From: Psychroserpens jangbogonensis
Lineage (GTDB): Bacteria > Bacteroidota > Bacteroidia > Flavobacteriales > Flavobacteriaceae
Reading direction: 5' to 3'
Length of the DNA stretch: 64,000 nt
Assembly: GCF_000797465.1 (NCBI RefSeq)
Contig: NZ_JSWG01000015.1
Coordinates: 372,001-436,000, forward strand
Shown here: positions 39,304 through 47,002 of the stretch, piece by piece
Layout of the letters: every line of letters begins with the position of its first letter
Position numbering within the stretch: position 1 is the first letter of the stretch
Notes under the pieces: generated by a model
The model's database searches: none
Seen by the model: only the letters and a program-made list of their open reading frames with translations
Told to the model about the DNA's origin: nothing
Position numbers and translations under genes: made by a program

Positions 39304-40170
39304 ATGGCAAGAAAAGTAAAATCAGGATTGATACAAATGAGTCTTCCAATGACAGAAGGAGAAGGGACGATTCAAGAAATTATGGATGCTATGTACGATA
39401 AACATATTCCGTATATAGAAGAAGCAGGACGACAAGGAGTTCAGATATTGTGTTTGCAAGAAATATTCAATACACCATATTTCTGTCCAGGACAAGATAA
39501 AAAATGGTACGAGTCTGCCGAATCTGTGCCAGGTCCAACTACTGAAAAAATGCAAGTACTTGCTAAGAAACATAATATGGTGATCATTGTTCCAATTTAT
39601 GAAAAGGAGTCACCTGGAGTATTGTACAATACAGCTGCAGTAATTGATGCAGATGGTACCTATTTAGGGAAGTATAGAAAAAATCATATTCCACATACAA
39701 CTGGATTCTGGGAGAAATTCTTCTTTAAACCAGGAAACATGGGTTATCCAGTGTTTCAAACAAAATATGCCAAAGTAGGCGTTTACATTTGTTATGATAG
39801 ACATTTTCCAGATGGAGCACGAGCTTTAGGTTTAAATGGAGCTGAAATTGTTTATAATCCTTCAGCTACAGTTGCTGGATTGAGTGAATACTTATGGAAA
39901 TTAGAGCAGCCTGCTCACGCAGCAGCTAATGGGTATTTTATGGGTTGTATTAATCGTGTTGGTGAAGAGAAGCCATGGAACTTAGGTAAGTTCTACGGAC
40001 AATCTTATTTTGTTGATCCACGTGGACAAATTTTTTCTGAAGCGTCTCGAGATGATGATGAATTATTAGTAGCTGAATTTGATTTAGATTTAATTGAAGA
40101 AGTACGTTCTACTTGGCAGTTTTATAGAGATAGAAGACCAGAAACTTACGGAAGATTAACAGATCTGTAA
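39304..40170 (+). CDS. Beta-ureidopropionase (nitrilase superfamily)
   Basis: This 288-residue C-N hydrolase releases beta-alanine or beta-aminoisobutyrate, CO2 and ammonia from the N-carbamoyl form. The catalytic triad is visible: E53 in LQEIFN, K126 in KYRKNHIP and C163 in YICYDRHFPDGAR. The HTTGFWEKFFFKPGN segment and RRPETYGRL tail match ureidopropionases and N-carbamoylputrescine amidases; the operon decides for the former. It lies 34 bases after hydA and 47 bases before preT. Confidence 0.93.
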   Translation: MARKVKSGLIQMSLPMTEGEGTIQEIMDAMYDKHIPYIEEAGRQGVQILCLQEIFNTPYFCPGQDKKWYESAESVPGPTTEKMQVLAKKHNMVIIVPIYEKESPGVLYNTAAVIDADGTYLGKYRKNHIPHTTGFWEKFFFKPGNMGYPVFQTKYAKVGVYICYDRHFPDGARALGLNGAEIVYNPSATVAGLSEYLWKLEQPAHAAANGYFMGCINRVGEEKPWNLGKFYGQSYFVDPRGQIFSEASRDDDELLVAEFDLDLIEEVRSTWQFYRDRRPETYGRLTDL

Positions 40171-40217
40171 ATACTTGATTAAATAAAATTATTACTCTGA
40201 ATTCATAATTATTACAC

Positions 40218-41540
40218 ATGGCAGAATATAAAAGACCTAAAACGAAAGCTGAATTCGATAAGAATTTCAAGCAGAAAAAACCATTAATGAATGATACTGA
40301 GGCTTTTTACGAAGCTTCACGATGTTTGTTTTGTTATGATGCACCCTGTATTCAAGCATGTCCAACGAGTATTGATATCCCCTTGTTTATTAAGCAGATT
40401 CATACTGATAATATAACAGGAGCATCCAAAACAATTTTTGATTCTAACTGGCTCGGAAATGCCTGTGGTGTTGTTTGTCCAACTGGTGTGTTGTGTGAAG
40501 GTGCTTGTGTGTATAATCATCAAGATGTGCCTCCAATTCAAATTGGTAGACTTCAAAACTATGCAACTAATAAAACGATTGAAGCTGAAAAAGTAATTTT
40601 TAAAGTTGGTAAGCCTAACGGAAAAAAGATTGCAATTATTGGAGCAGGTCCAGCAGGAATTGCTTGTGCTTGTGAAGCACGAACTCTGGGTTATGATGTG
40701 GATATATATGAAGCAAAAGATAAGCCGTCAGGATTAACGGTTTACGGTATTGCACCATATAAAATTACAAACGAAGAGGTGTTGAAAGAAGTTGAATACC
40801 TTCAAAAGCAACTTAGTTTCAATATTAAATATAACAATGCTATTAATTCAAAAAAGGAATTAGCTATTCTAGAAAAGGATTACGATGCCATATTTGTAGG
40901 AGTTGGTCTTGGAGCAACTAGACATTTAGGAATGGATGGTGAAGATAAAGAAGGTGTTGTTGGTGCTGTTGAATTTATAGAAGAACTTCGCATGAAGCAA
41001 CACGAAATTAAAATTCCAGCTAAAGTTGTCGTTCTCGGTGGAGGAAATACTGCCATGGATGCAGCTTCCGAAGCAGCAAGAATGGGAGCCCGAAAAACAG
41101 TTTTAGCTTATAGAAACTCTAAACAGAAAATGGGAGCTTATGGATTTGAATATGATTTGGCTATCAGTGCTGGAGTCGATAGTTTATTCAATGTAACTCC
41201 AATAGCTATTACAGGAAATGGTAAAGTAGAAGGTGTGAAATTTGCTAAAACCGAAATGGTAGATGGTAAATTAAAAACTAATATGAATAATACATTTGTA
41301 GTGAGATGTGATATGGTGATAAAAGCAACAGGTCAAGCTAAGCAAGGTCATTTGTATGACATGATTGATGACTTAGATATAGATAATAAAACAAGAATTA
41401 AAATTAATGACGAATTTCAAACATCCAATCCAAAGTATTTTGCTGGAGGTGATGCTGTAAATGGAGGAGCAGAAGTTGTAAATGCAGCTTACGATGGCAA
41501 AATGGCAGCACAAGGAATTCATAATTGGTTAACTAAATAA
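40218..41540 (+). CDS. preT: NAD-dependent dihydropyrimidine dehydrogenase subunit PreT
   Basis: This 440-residue flavin and iron-sulfur subunit passes electrons from NAD(P)H to PreA for reduction of uracil or thymine. The N-terminus has two cysteine clusters, C36/C39/C44/C48 (CLFCYDAPCIQAC) and C83/C87/C93/C97 (CGVVCPTGVLCEGAC). FAD-binding GAGPAG is at 142-147, and the NAD(P) site VVLGGGNTAMDAA lies about residue 272. The layout matches the N-terminal half of mammalian dihydropyrimidine dehydrogenase. PreA follows after 10 bases. Confidence 0.95.
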   Translation: MAEYKRPKTKAEFDKNFKQKKPLMNDTEAFYEASRCLFCYDAPCIQACPTSIDIPLFIKQIHTDNITGASKTIFDSNWLGNACGVVCPTGVLCEGACVYNHQDVPPIQIGRLQNYATNKTIEAEKVIFKVGKPNGKKIAIIGAGPAGIACACEARTLGYDVDIYEAKDKPSGLTVYGIAPYKITNEEVLKEVEYLQKQLSFNIKYNNAINSKKELAILEKDYDAIFVGVGLGATRHLGMDGEDKEGVVGAVEFIEELRMKQHEIKIPAKVVVLGGGNTAMDAASEAARMGARKTVLAYRNSKQKMGAYGFEYDLAISAGVDSLFNVTPIAITGNGKVEGVKFAKTEMVDGKLKTNMNNTFVVRCDMVIKATGQAKQGHLYDMIDDLDIDNKTRIKINDEFQTSNPKYFAGGDAVNGGAEVVNAAYDGKMAAQGIHNWLTK

Positions 41541-41550
41541 GAATAGAAGC

Positions 41551-42885
41551 ATGATAGATTTATCAATAAATTTCGGAGGAATAAAAGCGCCAAACCCTTT
41601 TTGGTTGGCATCAGCACCACCAACAAATTCAGGCTATCAAATAATGAAGGCTTTTGAAGCTGGATGGGGAGGAGCAGTTTGGAAAACGCTTGGAGTTCCT
41701 GTTGTTAATGTGTCGAGTCGTTATGGTTCAGTAGATTATAGAAATACCAAAATGATGGGTTTCAATAACATTGAGCTAATTACAGACAGACCTTTGGCTG
41801 ATAACCTTCGTGAAATTGAAGAAGTGAAAAAATATTTTCCTGATCATGCTGTTATTGCTTCACTTATGGTGGAAAGCAGATCAGAATGGGAGCAGATTAT
41901 AAAAGATGTTCAAAATGCAGGAGCCGATGGTATAGAACTTAATTTCGGTTGTCCACACGGCATGTGTGAACGTGGAATGGGTTCCGCAGTAGGACAAGAG
42001 CCAGAAGTTTTAAAAACGATTGTAGAATGGGTTAAGGAAGCTGCGAATATTCCGGTAATTACTAAGTTATCACCTAATATCTCACATATTACCGACCCTG
42101 GATTAGCAGCTGTTCAAGGTGGAACAGATTCTATTTCCTTGATTAATACAATTAAAAGTATCGTTGGAATTGATTTAGAGTCTTATGCGCCTTATCCAAT
42201 TGTAGATGGTAAAGGAAGTAATGGTGGTTATTGTGGGCCAGCAGTTAAGCCTATTGCTATGCACATGCTTAAAGATTTAGCTCAGCATCCAGAGATTGGA
42301 AAAGTGCCTTTATCAGGTATTGGTGGTATTGAAACTTGGCGTGATGTTGTTGAGTTTATATTACTAGGTGCTACTTCTGTTCAAGTGTGTACAGCAGTAA
42401 TGCATTATGGCTTTGGAATAGTGCGTGAAATGGAAGCTGGTTTACGTCAGTTTATGGAAGAGAAGAATTATAACACTATTTATGATTTTGCAGGTAAAGC
42501 TTTGCCAAACGTAACTGATTGGAAACACTTAAATTTAAAACATAAAGTAGTAGCCGAAATAAATCCAGATAAGTGCATAGGGTGTGACCTTTGTTACATT
42601 TCTTGTGATGATGGTGCGCATCAAGCTATTGCTTTACCAATTGATACTACAAATAGAATTCCGAGTATAATCGAAGAAAACTGTGTTGGTTGTAATTTAT
42701 GCTCATTAGTTTGTCCTGTTGAAGACTGTATTACAATGGTTAAGAGAGATGACGGAACCGAAAGTTTAACATGGCATGAACGCACATTAAACGATGATAT
42801 CCCGGTGACTTTTGATGATGACAGAGCAGGAGGTAAAGGACATTTTGTTCCAACACCAGCTGATGCATTGAAGCATAAGAAGTAA
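41551..42885 (+). CDS. preA: Dihydropyrimidine dehydrogenase catalytic subunit PreA
   Basis: PreA carries the FMN site where uracil or thymine is reduced to the dihydro form. The protein has 444 residues: a TIM-barrel FMN domain (about 1-310), with C134 in NFGCPHGM in the position of the active-site cysteine of mammalian DPD. A C-terminal ferredoxin domain with two 4Fe-4S motifs follows (CIGCDLCYISC about 343-353 and CVGCNLCSLVC about 380-390). It is equivalent to the C-terminal half of mammalian DPD. Its stop overlaps the start of the hydrolase gene by one base. Confidence 0.95.
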   Translation: MIDLSINFGGIKAPNPFWLASAPPTNSGYQIMKAFEAGWGGAVWKTLGVPVVNVSSRYGSVDYRNTKMMGFNNIELITDRPLADNLREIEEVKKYFPDHAVIASLMVESRSEWEQIIKDVQNAGADGIELNFGCPHGMCERGMGSAVGQEPEVLKTIVEWVKEAANIPVITKLSPNISHITDPGLAAVQGGTDSISLINTIKSIVGIDLESYAPYPIVDGKGSNGGYCGPAVKPIAMHMLKDLAQHPEIGKVPLSGIGGIETWRDVVEFILLGATSVQVCTAVMHYGFGIVREMEAGLRQFMEEKNYNTIYDFAGKALPNVTDWKHLNLKHKVVAEINPDKCIGCDLCYISCDDGAHQAIALPIDTTNRIPSIIEENCVGCNLCSLVCPVEDCITMVKRDDGTESLTWHERTLNDDIPVTFDDDRAGGKGHFVPTPADALKHKK

Positions 42886-43844
42886 TGCCAATTATTAAAT
42901 CAACCTACAAGCCATTATTTCAATTTAAAAATGGCTTTATAGCTACTGTGTATTCAGGGTTAGTCCGTAAAGTGGAAGGATTAGAGCAACAACGAGAACG
43001 TATAGAAACTCGTGATTCTGATTTTTTAGATTTAGATTGGAGTTATGCTCAAAAGAAATCTGACGCAGTAATCATATTACTTCACGGATTAGAAGGCAAT
43101 GCACAACGACCTTATGTCACAGGAACAGCAAGACTATTCAACCAGAATGGAATTGATGCTGTAGGTGTGAATTTTAGAGGTTGTAGCGGAGAAGATAATC
43201 GGTTATATAATAGTTATCATTCAGGTGCAACAGATGATTTAGATGATGTTGTAAACCACTGTATTAAGGAGAAATGCTATTCAAATATATATATCAAAGG
43301 AATTAGTTTAGGCGGAAATATTACACTAAAATATTTAGGTGAAAAACGAGAAATCCCAGATCAAGTAAAGTCAGCAATTGCGATTTCTGTGCCAGTGCAT
43401 CTCAATGGTTCTGCTATAGAATTACATAAACCAAATAATAAAGCATTTGCTATTCGATTTAAAAAACATTTGGTTGATAAACTTAAGTTAAAAATTTTGC
43501 AATTCCCTGACAGAATTAGTGTTAAAGAGATTAATTCAATAAAAACTTTAAGAGATTTTGATGAGGCGTATACATCAGTAGCGCACGGTTTTAAGGACGC
43601 CTTAGATTATTATGAAAAGTCAAGTAGCTTACAATTCTTAAAAAACATAACAGTGCCAACCTTATTAATAAACGCATTAAATGATTCGTTTTTATCTCCA
43701 GAATGTTTTCCTATAAAAGAAGCAAAGTATAATGATCAATTGTATTTAGAAATGCCAAATTATGGAGGGCATGTTGGGTTCATTCAAAAAGGTAAAGTTT
43801 ATTATAATGAAAAGCGTGCATTGGAGTTTGTAAATGATCATTAA
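42885..43844 (+). CDS. YheT-like alpha/beta hydrolase
   Basis: This 319-residue serine hydrolase is of the YheT/ABHD1-3 group. It has the HG oxyanion motif in LLHGLEGNAQRPY (about 66-78), NFRGCSGEDN, nucleophile elbow GISLGGN (about 140-146) and a late HVGF histidine near residue 300. There is no signal peptide. It begins at the overlapping TAATG of preA, so it is cotranslated with the pyrimidine operon. YheT relatives are esterases of unknown physiological substrate; why one is coupled to preA is not clear. Confidence 0.9.
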   Translation: MPIIKSTYKPLFQFKNGFIATVYSGLVRKVEGLEQQRERIETRDSDFLDLDWSYAQKKSDAVIILLHGLEGNAQRPYVTGTARLFNQNGIDAVGVNFRGCSGEDNRLYNSYHSGATDDLDDVVNHCIKEKCYSNIYIKGISLGGNITLKYLGEKREIPDQVKSAIAISVPVHLNGSAIELHKPNNKAFAIRFKKHLVDKLKLKILQFPDRISVKEINSIKTLRDFDEAYTSVAHGFKDALDYYEKSSSLQFLKNITVPTLLINALNDSFLSPECFPIKEAKYNDQLYLEMPNYGGHVGFIQKGKVYYNEKRALEFVNDH

Positions 43845-43878
43845 TGTAATAGTTTTGAAGTCTTCAAAAAAAGGAAAA

Positions 43879-45342
43879 ATGAAACAAAATATATTATCAA
43901 TAACATGCTTATTGTTTGCGATTTTCGTGCAATCACAAGTTCAAATAGGAAATGATATTGAAGGCGAGGCTACTTTTGATATGATGGGTTGGGACACTGC
44001 TATTTCAGGAGATGGACAAACCGTTGTTGTTGGAGCGCCAGGAAGTTCGGTTGGAGCTTATGGAGCTGGTCAAGTGAAGGTATTACAATATAATGGCACT
44101 GATTGGATACAATTAGGAAATGATCTTCTAGGAATTCTAGATGAGGATAATTTTGGAAGAGCAGTAGATATCACAAACGATGGAAATACAATTATAGTAG
44201 GAGCGCAGTATAGTAATGCTAATGGCTTTAATTCTGGAAGCGCACAAATATTTGAATTTAATGGGACAGATTGGATTCAAAAAGGAAGTACTCTTGCTGG
44301 AGTAAATAATGATGATGAGTTTGGAACAACTGTGTCTATTGCAAATGATGCTAATAGAATAGCAGTTGGAGCGCCTTACACAAATACTAGTAATTTTGAT
44401 AATGGTGTATTGAGAATATATGATTACGATGGAAGCCAATGGAATCTAGTTTTTGAGCATTTTGGAGATAATGAGAGCGACGTATTCGGGATGTCTTTAG
44501 ATATGTCTGGAGATGGAAATCATGTAATTTGTGGAGCTTGGATAAACGTTGACGGAACTACACAAGAGGGTTATGCAAAAGTGTTTCATTTTGATGCCTC
44601 AATGTGGTCTCAAGTTGGATCTACAATTTACGGAGAAACACCTAGTATATTCACTGGAGCATCATCTTCAGTTTCTGATGATGGTAGTATCGTTGCTGTC
44701 GGAAGTTGGGGAAATGATGAAAACGGAACTAATTCGGGTGAAGTTGAAGTATTTGAACTAATAAGTAATAATTGGCAGCAATTAGGAGACGACATTCAGG
44801 GTGAGTCTGGTTTTGAACGCTTTGGTTGGGCAATTGATTTATCTGATTCTGGAGATATATTGGCAGTTGGAGCGCCTCAGGAAAATAATACACGATTTTA
44901 CAGGTATGAAAGTGGTAGTTGGAATATGTTTGGAAATGCTATTTCTGGAGCAGAAGTTAATGACGACTTTGGTTACAGTGTAGATTTGTCTTCAGACGGA
45001 ACTAAAGTTGCTATTGGAGACCCAAACAATAATATTAATGGAAGTGATTCAGGATTTGTCCAAGTGTATGATATTACTGATGTGCTTTCAGTAGAAGATT
45101 TTGAAAGTCAATTGTTTTCAGTATTCCCTAATCCTACAACTTCTAAATTAACCATTCAATGTAAAGTTGAAATTAACAAAATAAGCATTGTCGATATCAA
45201 CGGAAGACTCTTAAATACGATTGACGTTAGTATTGAAGGTCAAGATATTTCTATAGACGTCGAAAACTTATCTAACGGAATTTATTTTCTGAAAATACAA
45301 GCAGACAATAAAGAGGAGACCATCAGATTTCTAAAAAACTAA
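43879..45342 (+). CDS. T9SS-exported seven-repeat beta-propeller-like protein
   Basis: The protein has 487 residues from the ATG at 43879; an upstream in-frame ATG at 43834 overlaps the previous gene and would spoil the signal peptide. The signal peptide (about 1-19, ending QSQ) is followed by seven repeats of about 50-55 residues. Each repeat shows a G-containing turn, FG-x-x-V/A-D/S-I/L-S and a GDG-x-x-V-A/I-VGA strand. Seven repeats suit a seven-bladed propeller. The last 75 residues form a type A T9SS sorting domain (VFPNPTTSKLTI, LSNGIYFLKI). It is probably attached to or released from the cell surface; its ligand is unknown. Confidence 0.85.
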   Translation: MKQNILSITCLLFAIFVQSQVQIGNDIEGEATFDMMGWDTAISGDGQTVVVGAPGSSVGAYGAGQVKVLQYNGTDWIQLGNDLLGILDEDNFGRAVDITNDGNTIIVGAQYSNANGFNSGSAQIFEFNGTDWIQKGSTLAGVNNDDEFGTTVSIANDANRIAVGAPYTNTSNFDNGVLRIYDYDGSQWNLVFEHFGDNESDVFGMSLDMSGDGNHVICGAWINVDGTTQEGYAKVFHFDASMWSQVGSTIYGETPSIFTGASSSVSDDGSIVAVGSWGNDENGTNSGEVEVFELISNNWQQLGDDIQGESGFERFGWAIDLSDSGDILAVGAPQENNTRFYRYESGSWNMFGNAISGAEVNDDFGYSVDLSSDGTKVAIGDPNNNINGSDSGFVQVYDITDVLSVEDFESQLFSVFPNPTTSKLTIQCKVEINKISIVDINGRLLNTIDVSIEGQDISIDVENLSNGIYFLKIQADNKEETIRFLKN

Positions 45343-46817
45343 GAACTAGAAGTTATCAAATCGGAAGGAAACCCTTCAACTACAATATCCCAAACTTCGG
45401 GTAATACAAAGTAGACAAATAGTGTCACGATGATAATCGAGATGACATTCATTACAATCCCTTTGCTTACCATATCTGGTATTCGTAAATAACCAGATCC
45501 AAATACAACTGCATTAGGAGGTGTTGCTACAGGAAGCATAAATGCACATGATGCTGAAACTGCTGCTCCAACCATTAATATAAATGGATGAATATCTACT
45601 GTTAATGCCATTGGAGCTAAAACGGGTAACAGCATGGCTGTCGTAGCTAGGTTAGATGTTATTTCAGTTAGAAAGTTAACGGCAGCCACAAGTAATAGAA
45701 TTAAAAGAATTGTAGAAACACCTTGGAGTGTCGTCATTTGATTTCCTATCCAAGCTGCTAATCCGCTAGTTTCAAAACCTTTTGCTAAAGCCATTCCGCC
45801 ACCAAATAACAAAATAATTCCCCAAGGTAATTTAACAGCTTCTTCCCAATTAATAAGTCTTTCCTTTTTGTTTTTAGCAGGAATTAAAAACAAGAGTATC
45901 GCAAAAAACACAGCAATTATAGTGTCGTCAAGAGCTGGAAAAACACCTTGTAATAGGAAGGAGCGTGTAATCCAGCAAAACGCTGTAACGGCAAAAATAA
46001 TAGCAACGAGTTTTTCTTCGTAACTAATGGTTCCTAAGGTTTTTAAAAGTCGTTTAATCTCTTGTTTGCCTCCTGGAAATTCGGTTTGTTTAAATGTAAA
46101 TGCATAGCGTGTGAGGTAGTTCCAGCAAATAAAAAGTAAAAGTATTGAAATAGGAAAACCAAACATAAACCATTGTGAAAATGTAATTTCATAACCGTAG
46201 GTATCAGATACTACGCCAGCAAGCACTAGATTTGGAGGTGTTCCGATTAAAGTTCCAATGCCACCAATTGACGCACTATACGCAATAGCAAGCATTAATG
46301 CTTTTCCGAAAACCTGGTTTTCATTTTCTATAGTATCAGGATTGTCTTTAAGTTGTTTGATAATAGCTATTCCTATAGGCAGCATCATAACAGAAGTTGC
46401 AGTGTTCGAGATCCACATCGATAAAAATGCAGTGGCAATCATGAATCCTAAAATGATTTTTCGAACGTCACTTCCTATTATATTAATAATATTAAGTGCA
46501 ATACGTTTATGTAGATTCCATTTTTCAATCGCTATAGCAATAATGAATCCTCCTAAATATAAAAACACGTATTTATGTCCGAAAGAGCTCGTCGTCGCAG
46601 CCAAATTCAATCCACCAGATAAAGGGAATAAAATAATTGGTAATAATGCAGTTACAGCAATTGGTATCGCTTCAGTAATCCACCAAACTGCAATCCATGC
46701 TGTTGATGCTAGTACTGCGGTTCCTTCAGGAGATAATCCTTCAGGCTTGAGAAATAGAATTATAATTACAAAGAGAAGTGGTCCTAGGACCAAACCAATG
46801 CGCTTTGTGAGATTCAT
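45339..46817 (-). CDS. DASS/SLC13-family sodium:anion symporter
   Basis: This 492-residue inner-membrane transporter is of the divalent anion:sodium symporter family (dicarboxylates, sulfate or similar). It has two sodium/substrate motifs: SNTATSVMMLPI (about 160) and TSNLATTAMLLPVLAP (about 390). About 11-12 helices are present, with the N-terminal GLVLGPLLF and EAIPIAVTALLPIILFP segments typical of the family. It is convergent with the preceding T9SS gene, their ends overlapping by 4 bases. Substrate specificity cannot be set from the sequence. Confidence 0.92.
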   Translation of the reverse strand: MNLTKRIGLVLGPLLFVIIILFLKPEGLSPEGTAVLASTAWIAVWWITEAIPIAVTALLPIILFPLSGGLNLAATTSSFGHKYVFLYLGGFIIAIAIEKWNLHKRIALNIINIIGSDVRKIILGFMIATAFLSMWISNTATSVMMLPIGIAIIKQLKDNPDTIENENQVFGKALMLAIAYSASIGGIGTLIGTPPNLVLAGVVSDTYGYEITFSQWFMFGFPISILLLFICWNYLTRYAFTFKQTEFPGGKQEIKRLLKTLGTISYEEKLVAIIFAVTAFCWITRSFLLQGVFPALDDTIIAVFFAILLFLIPAKNKKERLINWEEAVKLPWGIILLFGGGMALAKGFETSGLAAWIGNQMTTLQGVSTILLILLLVAAVNFLTEITSNLATTAMLLPVLAPMALTVDIHPFILMVGAAVSASCAFMLPVATPPNAVVFGSGYLRIPDMVSKGIVMNVISIIIVTLFVYFVLPEVWDIVVEGFPSDLITSSS

Positions 46818-47002
46818 AAATGATGAATTAATGGTTCTAAGATAGGAATTTATAAAAGCCTGTTGATAAAAATTTTAGTCTTTAGATTCTGCAACAAGTT
46901 ATTACTCATTTTATTTTTGTAATTTAGAGCTATAATCCTCCCTTATAGATAATTAAAATTAATTCTTGTTGACGCAAAGAGTACTAATTTTAAATTGTTT
47001 TT

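Noticed and set aside
46258-46845. Long open frame (195 codons) on the + strand inside the DASS transporter gene
   Set aside because: It is antisense to a clear family member, and its product is low-complexity, with residues that mirror the membrane helices of the real gene.
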